Source: Candidatus Binatia bacterium (GTDB taxonomy: Bacteria; Desulfobacterota; Binatia; Bin18). Taken from it: a stretch of DNA of 64,000 bases. The stretch covers positions 4,592,501 through 4,656,500 of the forward strand of contig OX638322.1 in NCBI GenBank assembly GCA_951812575.1. The letters are read 5' to 3'. Each line of letters opens with the position of its first letter. The stretch's first letter is position 1. The notes beneath the pieces were generated by a model, which did no database searches, was not told the origin of the DNA, and saw nothing but the letters and a program-made list of their open reading frames with translations. The position numbers and the translations under genes were made by a program. Positions 44,752-52,562 of this stretch are shown here, piece by piece.

Positions 44752-45543
44752 ATGCTGTCACCCACCGACATTCTCCTCATTAGCCTCAGCGGTCTGGCCG
44801 CCGGTTTTATTAACGCGGTTTCCGGCGGAGGAGTCATGCTGACCATGCCTACCCTTATCCTGATCGGCCTGCCGCCCGGAGTGGCCAACGGCACGAATCG
44901 TTTAGCCGTGGTCATGCAAAGCCTGACCGCCCTGGCTGCGTATAAAAAACTGAAGCAAACCGACTCCGGCTTAGCCGTTTCGCTCACGATCCCGGCCATG
45001 CTGGGCTCGGTGTGCGGCGCGCTGGTATCGGTCCGTCTGGACGATGCGGTCTTCCAGACCTTGTTGGCCATCACCATGATAGTCCTGCTCATCCCGGTGG
45101 TGTTTGAGCCGGTCCTCAATAGCAGACTGCTGGCTGTCAGCGAGACAGGCCGGGGGCGACGGCTGCTCCAAGTCGTCTTTTTCGGTTTCGGCCTCTACGG
45201 TGGCTTACTGCACATTGGGGTCGGTATTTTTATACTGGTGGCGTTGCGCACTCTGGGCGGCTTGAATCTCTTGCTGGCAAACGGCGTGAAGGTCGTTATT
45301 GTCATGGGCTTGACCGGTATTGCCTGCTGCGTCTTTGCACTGAACGGAAAAGTCGATTGGAGTGCGGGTCTGATCCTGTCGGTAACGTCCAGCATCGGCG
45401 CGTGGTTCGGAGCGCATTGGGGGGTCAGCAAGGGCGAAGGCTGGATTCGGATCATGTTGGCTGGGACAATAGTGGTCATGGCGTTCCAGTTACTCGGGGT
45501 ATGGGAGAGACTCCGCCCGTTGTTTGCGCTATCCCAGCCATGA
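44752..45543 (+). CDS. TauE/SafE (DUF81) family sulfite/anion exporter-like membrane protein
   Basis: A 263-residue polytopic membrane protein with about eight helices and the duplicated DUF81 motif GLAAGFINAVSGGGVMLTMP followed by GLPPGVANGTNRLAV near the N-terminus; the second half has a related GLYGGLLHIGVGIFILVAL segment. Members export sulfite, sulfoacetate or other small anions. ATG 44752 is used; GTG 44734 lies inside the hairpin. Neither has a good ribosome site. It is divergent from the thiolase operon and might export a product of that pathway, which is inference from position only. Confidence 0.87.
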   Translation: MLSPTDILLISLSGLAAGFINAVSGGGVMLTMPTLILIGLPPGVANGTNRLAVVMQSLTALAAYKKLKQTDSGLAVSLTIPAMLGSVCGALVSVRLDDAVFQTLLAITMIVLLIPVVFEPVLNSRLLAVSETGRGRRLLQVVFFGFGLYGGLLHIGVGIFILVALRTLGGLNLLLANGVKVVIVMGLTGIACCVFALNGKVDWSAGLILSVTSSIGAWFGAHWGVSKGEGWIRIMLAGTIVVMAFQLLGVWERLRPLFALSQP

Positions 45544-45597
45544 CGTATGTTGACCTCTGCCGAAGGCTGGAGCAAATTACGATACTGCGTAGCCGCC

Positions 45598-45670
45598 CGT
45601 CATTCCTGCGAAAGCAGGAATCCAGCCCCTAGCCCTAGCCTCTGGATGCCGGATCGAGTCCGGCATGACG
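45598..45670. repeat. Pair of dispersed palindromic repeats
   Basis: CGTCATTCCTGCGAAAGCAG starts the first palindrome (45598-45625). The second (45642-45670) is the inverse of the element at 32774-32802. Both lie between the exporter and the next gene. Confidence 0.78.
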
Positions 45671-45720
45671 AGAGCGCAATAGCACGGCTAGAACCTATCG
45701 CGAAACGCTCTAACCACCGC

Positions 45721-46299
45721 ATGAGCACACTCATCTACAAGGATCAATCCGCCGCCGAGCTCCGGCTTCACGTTCTTGCCGGCAAGGTAGATTTTCAGCA
45801 CTTCAGGCCGCTGGCCACGGCGCGCTTGGAACAGCCCCGGTTCCAGGTACAGGCGAGCATTATCGGGGCCAGCCACATCATCCACATAGCGTATGACAAT
45901 ACTCAGCATGTTTGCGAAATCCTGGCCTGCACGGATATTCCTCCCGCGCTACAACCAGCGTTCTCAGACTGGATTGTAAATCTGACTCGTCCTATTGACC
46001 TCCAGCTCACGCCCGCACTGCACTACCATTTTGCAGCCCGACGGACGGACAGCCAGCGCGGCCAGCTCGCCTTTCGGGCACTGGCACAGCATATTGTCCA
46101 GGCGAGTGCGGACACGGCACCCTCATCGAGTGTTGGCCTTGACTATTCCTTTCCGGCCACACCCCGAGGCCCGGCTCCCCAAACGCTGGTCTGGGTGATG
46201 CTTGACAAGCCGAGCCAGCGCGTGACACTCAAAACCGCCCACAGTTATCCCAATGAAGATACGATTATTTTTTCGGATTCCTGTGTCACGCTGCCATGA
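45721..46299 (+). CDS. Hypothetical protein, possibly DUF2617-like
   Basis: A 192-residue soluble protein. The order KDQSAAELRLHVLAGKVDFQ, then an aromatic/arginine-rich beta region with IIGASHIIHIAYDN and a downstream HVCEILAC, resembles DUF2617 proteins as I remember them, but I cannot confirm this. No catalytic motif is visible. The start is placed at ATG 45721; the frame remains open upstream through the palindromic repeats, which are unlikely to be coding. Function unknown. The end overlaps nothing. A degenerate start of the 30-residue small-protein gene lies immediately downstream. Confidence 0.6.
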   Translation: MSTLIYKDQSAAELRLHVLAGKVDFQHFRPLATARLEQPRFQVQASIIGASHIIHIAYDNTQHVCEILACTDIPPALQPAFSDWIVNLTRPIDLQLTPALHYHFAARRTDSQRGQLAFRALAQHIVQASADTAPSSSVGLDYSFPATPRGPAPQTLVWVMLDKPSQRVTLKTAHSYPNEDTIIFSDSCVTLP

Positions 46300-46365
46300 G
46301 GATAAAAAACGACAATTTCATCGACGGATCGAACTGCTTATGAAAGGGATCGGGAGGTCTGGAGA

Positions 46366-46473
46366 ATGAGCGCTTACGAACTTGTGGGATTTGCTGGACT
46401 CTTCATGGTTGCCGGAATGATTATTTACATCGTATGGCAGGTCGTCAGAGATGCCGGTCGCCCTTCATTATAG
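46366..46473 (+). CDS. 35-residue single-pass membrane protein, copy 1
   Basis: A tiny frame starting MSAYELVGFAGLFMVAGMII and continuing into a second hydrophobic part (YIVWQVV) and a short polar RDAGRPSL tail, so one membrane helix with a charged cytosolic or periplasmic end. GGGAGG lies 8-10 bases before ATG 46366. A second copy at 47319-47426 differs at about 7 of 35 residues, and the leaders of the two copies align too. Conservation of the frame between copies argues that it is a real gene. Function unknown; it could be a small regulator or subunit of a membrane complex, or a toxin-like peptide. Confidence 0.6.
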   Translation: MSAYELVGFAGLFMVAGMIIYIVWQVVRDAGRPSL

Positions 46474-46541
46474 ATATCGAGAGCGATAGAGATACGGCTT
46501 GTAGACGACCACACCCGCCTCAATTTACAGCCTTTTCCGTT

Positions 46542-46802
46542 TTATTCGAAGCTCGACAAACTGCGGTGACGGCGTCTCTCTCGGGTCGGCGTCAGGGTAT
46601 CAGTCCGTGCTTCGGGTGCGAGGAGCAATTCTTTAAGATTGGGCCTATCTATCTGCTCTAACCGCCGCCACCGATCGATGGAGACCAGAACCGCTGCCTC
46701 AACCCCTCGTTTGGTCACGATTTGCGGCCCTTCGGCAAGGCTCGCTTCAAGGAGTTCGCTGAACCGCATCTTCGCGTCCTGTACCTGCCAGGTTTTGTTC
46801 AT
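46542..46802 (-). CDS. Phd/YefM-type antitoxin without a toxin
   Basis: An 86-residue protein with the Phd/YefM pattern: WQVQDAKMRFSELLEASLAE, then GPQIVTKRGVEAAVLVSIDRWRRL-type core (IVTKRGVEAAVLVSIDRW). Such proteins bind DNA through the N-terminal fold and block a PIN or Doc/RelE toxin with the C-terminal tail. The C-terminus here ends RRRHRSLSSFE. In the usual arrangement a PIN toxin starts at or just after the stop; here the next 70 bases hold no toxin frame. It is therefore an orphan antitoxin lying between two copies of the small membrane-protein genes. Confidence 0.75.
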   Translation of the reverse strand: MNKTWQVQDAKMRFSELLEASLAEGPQIVTKRGVEAAVLVSIDRWRRLEQIDRPNLKELLLAPEARTDTLTPTRERRRHRSLSSFE

Positions 46803-46992
46803 ACCTATCCCAAGCTCTTATCGCCTATTTTATCTGGACTTATAACCAGTCCGTATTCTAAAGTCACGAGAGATAAAATAGTGGATGTGTCGTTTACGCC
46901 TTCGGCTAATCCGACCTGCAAGGCGAATGAGTGCGCTCTTGGAGAAAAACCCTGGTCAGTGCACGGCCTGTTATAGTAGACTTTCACTGAAT

Positions 46993-47199
46993 ATGACACC
47001 ACGACAACGAGAAAGCGCGGCCAAATTCCTCTACGATTTAGCAAAAGGCGTGGCGCTGCTGACTGTCCTCAGTCCTTGGGTCAGAGGTCAGGAGTCCTGG
47101 CTTGTCTTGATCTTCGGAGTGGTAGGCACGCTCTCGATCTTTCTGTGGGCCTATCGGCTCGAAGGGGGACTAGAGGAGGATAAAAATGACAATGTTTGA
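46993..47199 (+). CDS. 68-residue two-helix membrane protein
   Basis: Starts MTPRQRESAAKFLYDLAKGV and contains two hydrophobic helices (GVALLTVLSPWV and WLVLIFGVVGTLSIFLWAY) with an acidic, lysine-containing tail (EGGLEEDKNDNV). It resembles small uncharacterised proteins of the DUF6722 kind, a comparison I cannot verify. Its 3' end overlaps the start of the 30-residue gene by 14 bases, implying coupled translation. A fragment matching its first helix recurs at 47432-47462 after the second 35-residue gene. Confidence 0.62.
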   Translation: MTPRQRESAAKFLYDLAKGVALLTVLSPWVRGQESWLVLIFGVVGTLSIFLWAYRLEGGLEEDKNDNV

Positions 47200-47278
47200 A
47201 TGGACAATGTTGCTGATCGCGATTATTGGTGTCGTCGGAGCTTCGGTGACATACGTCCGCACCCGCTCTCATAAATAG
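47186..47278 (+). CDS. 30-residue single-pass membrane protein
   Basis: A tiny gene, MTMFEWTMLLIAIIGVVGAS followed by VTYVRTRSHK: one helix with a basic end. GAGGAGG precedes ATG 47186 at a good distance, and the gene overlaps the 68-residue gene. A degenerate version of its leader and start (AGGATAAAAA then ACGACAAT instead of ATGACAAT) is found at about 46301-46325 before copy 1 of the 35-residue gene, indicating a duplicated unit. Confidence 0.55.
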   Translation: MTMFEWTMLLIAIIGVVGASVTYVRTRSHK

Positions 47279-47318
47279 TCACTTTTTGTAGACGAAAAGA
47301 GAGCGAGGAGTCTGAAGA

Positions 47319-47426
47319 ATGAGCGCTTATGAAATTATTGGATTCGCCGGACTCCTCATGGTTGTAGGAATGATTATTTACATCGTATGGCAGGTCGTCA
47401 GAGATGCCGGACGACCTGCCTTGTAG
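47319..47426 (+). CDS. 35-residue single-pass membrane protein, copy 2
   Basis: MSAYEIIGFAGLLMVVGMII followed by YIVWQVVRDAGRPAL, nearly the same as the gene at 46366-46473. A GAGGAG site lies about 9 bases upstream. It follows the 68- and 30-residue genes on the same strand with 40 bases after the latter, so the three form a mini-operon of membrane peptides. Most differences between the copies are conservative hydrophobic changes, as expected under selection for a membrane helix. Confidence 0.62.
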   Translation: MSAYEIIGFAGLLMVVGMIIYIVWQVVRDAGRPAL

Positions 47427-47431
47427 AGAAG

Positions 47432-47462
47432 GTGGAGCGCTGCTGACTGTCGTTGGTCCGTT
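47432..47462 (+). pseudogene. Fragment of the 68-residue gene
   Basis: GCGCTGCTGACTGTC at 47437-47451 is identical to 47053-47067. In frame it reads GALLTVVGP against VALLTVLSP. No start or remainder is present. It is a likely leftover of another copy of the small-protein unit. Confidence 0.45.
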
Positions 47463-47483
47463 TGGAACGGTCCATCAGATCAG

Positions 47484-47521
47484 CCCCCTCACCCTAGCCC
47501 TCTCCCTCCAGGGGAGAGGGA
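47484..47521. repeat. Dispersed palindrome, CCCTCTCCC/GGGAGAGGG type
   Basis: CCCTCTCCC (47498-47506) and GGGGAGAGGG (47511-47520) with a CCCTCACCCTAG flank. A relative with a perfect 11-bp palindrome lies at 52492-52531. Confidence 0.75.
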
Positions 47522-47612
47522 ATCCGATGAAAACACGCTCTCCGGGATAGCCATAGCCCGGCGATTTGCTACGCTATCGTCTAACCCGAGACAGGAGACC
47601 GGACAGACAACT

Positions 47613-48947
47613 ATGGCGCACTTACGACAATTACGGCTGGGCGCGTTCATGCGGCCGGTCAGCATTCATACTGCGGCCTGGCGCTATCCGGGCGCCTTTC
47701 CGGATGCCAACTTCAATTTTGCGCACTACCAGCGCTTTGTGCAGACCCTGGAACGTGGGCGCTTCGATGCCTTTTTCATGGCCGATCACCTGGCCGTGCT
47801 CAATATGCCAATGGCAGCGCTCAAACGCAGCGCGACGGTCACCTCCTTCGACCCGCTTACCCTCCTCCCGGCGCTGGCCACGGTCACCACGCATCTGGGT
47901 CTGATTGCCACGGCCTCCACCACCTATAACGATCCCTACCATGTAGCGCGGAAGTTTGCCTCGCTCGACCATATCAGCGGCGGGCGGGCCGGCTGGAATG
48001 TGGTGACCTCGGCCAACCCGGACGAGGCATTAAATTTCGGGCGCGAGGCCCATATGGAACATGACGCGCGCTATCGTCTGGCGCGCGAGTTCTACGATGT
48101 GGTCACCGGCCTGTGGGACAGTTGGGCGGACGATGCCTTTATCCGTGATGTCGAGGCCGGCGTGTATTTCGATCCCGACAAGCTGCACGTGCTCGACCAT
48201 AAAGGCCCGCATCTGTCCGTGCGCGGCCCGCTGAATATCGCCCGGCCCGTCCAGGGCTGGCCGGTCATCGTCCAGGCCGGTGCGTCAGAGGCCGGTCGTC
48301 AACTCGCGGCCGAGACCGCCGAGGTCGTGTTTTCCGGGGTCAACAATCTGAAGGACGCCCAGTCCTATTACGCGGATGTCAAAGGCCGCATGGAGGCCTG
48401 CGGGCGCTGTCGCGACCATCTCAAAATCCTGCCGGGCGCCTTTGTTGTTATCGGCGACTCCCTGGCCGAAGCGCGGGCAAAGAAGGCGAAGCTCGACAGC
48501 CTGGTCCACCCGGACAGCGGCATGGCCACACTCTGCGTCCTGCTGGGCCATGACGTGTCGGGCTATGACCTGGACAGTCCGCTGCCCGACATACCGGAAA
48601 GTAATGCCAGTCAATCCGGGCGGCAGAAACTGGTCGATATGGCGCGCAAGGACAATATGACCATCAGACAGCTTGCCCAGTATGTGGGCGGCAGTTTCAG
48701 CACTCTGGAACTCACGGGCACGCCGAGCATGATCGCCGACCATATGGAGGAATGGCTCATGACCGAAGGGTCGGACGGCTTTAACGTCATGTTCCCCTAT
48801 CTGCCGGGCGGACTGGACGACTTTGTGAACCAAGTCGTGCCCGAACTCCAGCGCCGCGGCCTGTTCCGGCGCGAATACGAAGGCGCGACCCTGCGTGAAA
48901 ACCTGGGCCTGCCCCGGCCGGAGAATCGCTTCTTTCAGACTCAGTAG
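47613..48947 (+). CDS. LLM-class flavin monooxygenase, NtaA/SnaA/DszA-like
   Basis: A 444-residue luciferase-like flavin monooxygenase of the nitrilotriacetate monooxygenase A / DszA group, which needs reduced FMN from a partner reductase. The signature stretches are LRLGAFMRPVSIHTAAWRYP, FDAFFMADHLAVL, TASTTYNDPYHVARKFASLD, HISGGRAGWNVVTSANPDEA, FGREAHMEHDARYRLAREF and WPVIVQAGASEAGRQLAA. It is followed 28 bases later by a hydratase-like gene. The substrate (an amine, sulfone or similar) is not deducible. No flavin reductase gene is in the window. Confidence 0.9.
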   Translation: MAHLRQLRLGAFMRPVSIHTAAWRYPGAFPDANFNFAHYQRFVQTLERGRFDAFFMADHLAVLNMPMAALKRSATVTSFDPLTLLPALATVTTHLGLIATASTTYNDPYHVARKFASLDHISGGRAGWNVVTSANPDEALNFGREAHMEHDARYRLAREFYDVVTGLWDSWADDAFIRDVEAGVYFDPDKLHVLDHKGPHLSVRGPLNIARPVQGWPVIVQAGASEAGRQLAAETAEVVFSGVNNLKDAQSYYADVKGRMEACGRCRDHLKILPGAFVVIGDSLAEARAKKAKLDSLVHPDSGMATLCVLLGHDVSGYDLDSPLPDIPESNASQSGRQKLVDMARKDNMTIRQLAQYVGGSFSTLELTGTPSMIADHMEEWLMTEGSDGFNVMFPYLPGGLDDFVNQVVPELQRRGLFRREYEGATLRENLGLPRPENRFFQTQ

Positions 48948-48975
48948 CGTGGGGCGCAGACGAGGAGACATCGTA

Positions 48976-49776
48976 ATGGCCGACACACAGTCGTATCACG
49001 AGGCCGCCCGGTTTTTATGGAACGAACGCCAGGCCGGCCGACCTTTTGTCCCCATCCCGGAGCCACATACGCCGCACCATCTTGAAGACGCCTATGCCAT
49101 TCAGGCAGCGTTTCAGCAACTCTTGACGCAGACCTATGGCCCTATTGTCGGGCATAAAATTGCGTTGACCACGCCGGTGATGCAAAAAATGGTCGGTTTT
49201 GACGAACCCATTGCCGCTGCCATCATGGAAAAAACCGTCCATCATACGCCGGCTCGGGTGCGCCTGAGCGACTTCGGTCGTCTGGGAGTCGAGTGTGAGA
49301 TTGCCGTGCAGATTGCGCATGATTTGCCAGCCGAGCGGGCTCCCTATACGCGCGATAGCGTTGCCGAGGCGATCAGGGCGGTCATGCCGGCCTTTGAGCT
49401 GGTTGATGATCGCCACGCTGACTACACCAAAATCGCCGACAATATATTGACGCTGCTCGCGGATAATGCCTGGAACGGCGGCATTGTTCTGGGTTCGCCG
49501 CTGACAGACTGGCAGTCGCTCGATCTGGCAGCCATCCACGGCACCATGCGCATCAACGGTGAGGTCGTGGGAGAAGGTTATGGCCGGGATGTGCTGGGCC
49601 ATCCGCTCGATGCCCTGGCCTGGCTGGCGAGTACGCTAGCCGCCCAAGGCAAGAGCTTGGCTCAAGGCATGGTCGTCATGACCGGCAGCGTAGTGGCGAC
49701 CAAGTTTGTAAGTCAGGGCGACAAAGTACAGTTGACGATGGATGGGCTGGGCGAAGTGGAACTGGGTATTGAGTAA
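48976..49776 (+). CDS. 2-keto-4-pentenoate hydratase-like (FAH superfamily) protein
   Basis: A 266-residue protein of the MhpD/DmpE/DmpH group: it has AYAIQAAFQQLL, GHKIALTTPVMQKMVGFDEP, GVECEIAVQIAHDLP (metal-binding acidic residues), FELVDDRHADYT and NAWNGGIVLG, plus LAWLASTLAAQGKSL near the end. These enzymes hydrate or decarboxylate 2-oxo-4-enoates after ring cleavage. GAGGAG precedes ATG 48976. The upstream LLM monooxygenase suggests a joint catabolic step, but no ring-cleavage dioxygenase is nearby. Confidence 0.88.
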   Translation: MADTQSYHEAARFLWNERQAGRPFVPIPEPHTPHHLEDAYAIQAAFQQLLTQTYGPIVGHKIALTTPVMQKMVGFDEPIAAAIMEKTVHHTPARVRLSDFGRLGVECEIAVQIAHDLPAERAPYTRDSVAEAIRAVMPAFELVDDRHADYTKIADNILTLLADNAWNGGIVLGSPLTDWQSLDLAAIHGTMRINGEVVGEGYGRDVLGHPLDALAWLASTLAAQGKSLAQGMVVMTGSVVATKFVSQGDKVQLTMDGLGEVELGIE

Positions 49777-49891
49777 ACGGGGAAACCCACCCCGCCGCTA
49801 CGCGGCACCTCTCCGAGGAGAAACTTATATGCAATCTTACCAAAAAGCAGGTAACAGGGCGTATAGAAAGGGAGGGAGGGAGCGGTTTTGA

Positions 49892-50512
49892 TTAACCCAG
49901 AATAAGATCGGTATGGACTTTTAATTGGCGGTTTACGTTGTGGCCCATATGATGCAGATACACACGAACACCTTCTCTTCGAGCAAACTTAAAAGCGGGA
50001 ATAAAGTCACTATCTCCTGTTACGATTACAAGCACTCCAACAAGCTCTCTAAGAGCAAGTCTTGCTATATCAAGTCCAATGCGTAAATCTACCCCTTTTT
50101 GCTCGATATCTGGTACCAAATCTCTTGCGGTAAGAGGACGTGTTTCCCGCTTGATGTCTTGAAGAGCTCCTTTTCCGAGTGTCCAACCATGGACGGCGGT
50201 GTCTCCCATCCGTAAAGCAAAATTAGGCCGAAGTTCGAGCGCGTTGAGTAATGATGTCATCTGCTTAAATCGCTGCGTCTGTGCGAAAGATACAGTTTCC
50301 TTACTAATAGGATTTGTGAGCTTATCTTGCGACGGTGGAGCATCGTAGAAATAGATACGCAATAGGTTTAAGCGCTGAACAGCAGAATGTTTCATAATTT
50401 CTTCGATACAAAAGCGTTCTATATCGTCTGCTGTAGGAAACTTATCGAGCGTTTCTCGTAGTTTCCGCGTAACAAACCCGCCATCCAACAGGATTGCATA
50501 AGTAGAGTTCAT
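49892..50512 (-). CDS. NYN (PIN-like) domain protein
   Basis: A 206-residue NYN-domain protein, a PIN-like nuclease fold. The conserved acidic positions are in YAILLDGGFV near the N-terminus, KGVDLRIGLDIARLAL near residue 141 and VIVTGDSDFIPAFKFARREG near 160-180, so a metal-dependent RNase activity is likely. Relatives occur both as housekeeping RNA-processing proteins and in anti-phage loci; nothing next to it decides. Base composition is clearly AT-richer than the neighbouring genes, and a large inverted repeat lies just ahead of its start, both suggesting recent arrival. Confidence 0.85.
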   Translation of the reverse strand: MNSTYAILLDGGFVTRKLRETLDKFPTADDIERFCIEEIMKHSAVQRLNLLRIYFYDAPPSQDKLTNPISKETVSFAQTQRFKQMTSLLNALELRPNFALRMGDTAVHGWTLGKGALQDIKRETRPLTARDLVPDIEQKGVDLRIGLDIARLALRELVGVLVIVTGDSDFIPAFKFARREGVRVYLHHMGHNVNRQLKVHTDLILG

Positions 50513-50539
50513 AGTGTTGGGGGAGAGTGGTAGTGGGAT

Positions 50540-50599
50540 GCCCCGTCCACTCGTGCCGCCTTTGATGGGCGTCTTTAATCAAGGACGAATGGACGGGGC
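50540..50599. repeat. Large inverted repeat between glyS and the NYN gene
   Basis: GCCCCGTCCA (50540-50549) and TGGACGGGGC (50590-50599) are perfect arms. The intervening sequence holds a second near-perfect pair, CGCCTTTGAT and ATCAAGGACG. On the plus strand TTTTCTG follows, as in a terminator. It lies in the leader of the NYN gene, 120 bases past the glyS stop. Confidence 0.7.
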
Positions 50600-50719
50600 T
50601 TTTCTGTTATGCAGAAAATATATGACTCAGAAATAATAAAAGTCAAGTCATGAAGGTACTATGAGCGTGGGTAAGATTGTCTATAATTCCCTCCTCGGAG
50701 GGGATAGGAATATCCCGGC

Positions 50720-52339
50720 TTACTTCCCCATTTTTTCGTTCAGGAACGCGCTGACCTTATCAATCCCGATGCGTTCCTGCTCCAGGGTGTCACGGTAGCG
50801 CACGGTCACGGTCTGGTCCGCGAGCGTGTCGCCGTCAATCGTAAAGCAGTAGGGCGTGCCGGCCTCGTCCATGCGCGCGTAGCGTTTGCCGATGTTCTGC
50901 TTCACATCCAACTGGACGGCGTATTGCGGGCGCAACTCCTGGTAGAGCTTCTCGGCCACCTCGGGCATGCCGCTCTTGTTGACCAAAGGAAACACTGCTG
51001 CCTTGATCGGAGCCAGCCGGGGGTGGAATTTCATATAGACCTTGCTCGGCCGGCTCTCGTCGGGCGTATAGGCTTCACACAGCGCGGCTAAGGTCCCACG
51101 GTCGGCACCGGCGCTCGGCTCAATCACGTGCGGGAAATAGCGGTCATTACGCTGGTCATCAAAATAGCGCAGCTTGTCCCCCTGGCCGCAATGGGTGGCG
51201 TGCTGGCGCAGGTCATAGTCCGCCCGATGGGCCACGCCTTCCAATTCCCCGTAGCCGGGCGCGGTAAACGGAAAACGGTACTCGACATCACTCGTGCCCG
51301 CCCCCTCTTTGGCATAATGGGCGAGTTCGTCCTGATCGTGCTCACGCAGCGTCAGGTTTTCGCCCGCCAAACCGATCGACTGCCACCAGCGAAAACGGGT
51401 GTCGCGCCAGTACTGATACCACTCGGCGGCTTCACTGGGATGAATGAAGAACTCGATTTCCATCTGCTCGAACTCACGCGACCGAAACGTAAAATTACGC
51501 GGCGTGACCTCGTTGCGGAACGCTTTGCCGATCTGCGCAATCCCAAACGGCACGCGCACCCGATTGCTATCCAGCACATTCCAGAACTGGGTAAAAATTC
51601 CCTGAGCCGTCTCCGGACGCAGATAGGTGACCGCCGACGGGTCTTCGACCGCGCCGGTTGTCGTCTTGAACATCAGGTTGAAAGGCCGCGGCTCAGTAAT
51701 CTCCCCACCACAAAACGGGCACGGCGGCTGCAATTCGTTAGTAACGCGCTCGTTGGCAAGATGCTGAACCAATTGCTCCAGTCCAATGTCAATCGGCGCC
51801 TCTTCCTGTTCCCGCCCCTCGGTCAGGAGAGCCAGCGTCTCCGCTGGCTTGCGGACAAGAGCCAGGTTCGGGGCGAGTTTTTTCGCGGTCTTTTCTCCCC
51901 AGCGCTTCACGCCTTTAATGGTCACATTCCCCGCGCCATGCAGCTCTTTCAGCGAGGCATACCAGTCGCTCTCGTGGATCATCTCTTCGATGTGATCGAA
52001 CCGCACGAGCTTTTTGCAGTGACGGCAGGTGCTCATCAAATCGGAGAACCCGCCCACATGACCCGAGGCTTCCCAGACTTTTGGGTTCATAATAATGGTC
52101 GCATCGACCGGAACGATCTCAATAGGCCGACCGTCCGGACCGGGAGCCGGGCAGCGGACCACGTCCTGCCACCAGGCTTCCTTGAGGTTACGTTTCAACT
52201 CGGCGCCGAGCGGGCCGTAGTCCCAAAAACCGTTAATGCCGCCGTACAATTCGGACGACTGAAAGATAAATCCCCGGCGTCTGCATAGCGAGACAATGGG
52301 GTCCATTGATTTTGTTGCAGGCGAAGTCTGTTTGCTCAT
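50720..52339 (-). CDS. glyS: Glycyl-tRNA synthetase, class II homodimeric type
   Basis: The single-chain (alpha2) glycyl-tRNA synthetase that charges tRNA-Gly, not the alpha2beta2 bacterial type. It has FQSSELYGGINGFWDYGPLG, a zinc CRHC site, CPFCGG, RPETAQGIF, motif 2 in FRNEVTPRNFTFRSREFEQM, and the anticodon-binding domain at the C-terminus (KFHPRLAPIKAAVFPLV). The start at 52339 gives MSKQTSPATKSMDPIVSLCR and 539 residues; a longer start would add an unlikely leader. A stretch of about 80 residues between the zinc sites (KKLAPNLALVRKPAETLALL) is variable in the family. It is divergent from the frc-like gene. Confidence 0.95.
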   Translation of the reverse strand: MSKQTSPATKSMDPIVSLCRRRGFIFQSSELYGGINGFWDYGPLGAELKRNLKEAWWQDVVRCPAPGPDGRPIEIVPVDATIIMNPKVWEASGHVGGFSDLMSTCRHCKKLVRFDHIEEMIHESDWYASLKELHGAGNVTIKGVKRWGEKTAKKLAPNLALVRKPAETLALLTEGREQEEAPIDIGLEQLVQHLANERVTNELQPPCPFCGGEITEPRPFNLMFKTTTGAVEDPSAVTYLRPETAQGIFTQFWNVLDSNRVRVPFGIAQIGKAFRNEVTPRNFTFRSREFEQMEIEFFIHPSEAAEWYQYWRDTRFRWWQSIGLAGENLTLREHDQDELAHYAKEGAGTSDVEYRFPFTAPGYGELEGVAHRADYDLRQHATHCGQGDKLRYFDDQRNDRYFPHVIEPSAGADRGTLAALCEAYTPDESRPSKVYMKFHPRLAPIKAAVFPLVNKSGMPEVAEKLYQELRPQYAVQLDVKQNIGKRYARMDEAGTPYCFTIDGDTLADQTVTVRYRDTLEQERIGIDKVSAFLNEKMGK

Positions 52340-52491
52340 ACGGCTGATCTCATTTTTCTGTATTATCCTACCCGGCGTTTTTGCAGGCGGCATGATATTG
52401 GATGGCCCTGACCTCGGCAAGGGAGCATACCCTGCGCCCCTCTTTGCGTCGGGAATCAGACACGGTACAAGTAACCGCAAGGCAGTCGTGG

Positions 52492-52531
52492 CTCCCTCTC
52501 CCCCGGGGGAGAGGGTTGGGGTGGGGGGGAA
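52492..52531. repeat. Dispersed palindrome, CCCTCTCCCCC/GGGGGAGAGGG type
   Basis: A perfect 11-bp palindrome (52494-52515) followed by a G/T-rich TTGGGGTGGGGGGG tail. It is the same family as 47484-47521 but in opposite orientation. It lies 30 bases ahead of the frc-like gene's ribosome site. Confidence 0.75.
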
Positions 52532-52562
52532 TATTCAGCGTACGTCCGGCAAGGAGAAAACC

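Noticed and set aside
51128..52288. Long open frame (386 codons) antisense to glyS
   Set aside because: Entirely inside a well-supported synthetase gene and without recognisable motifs.
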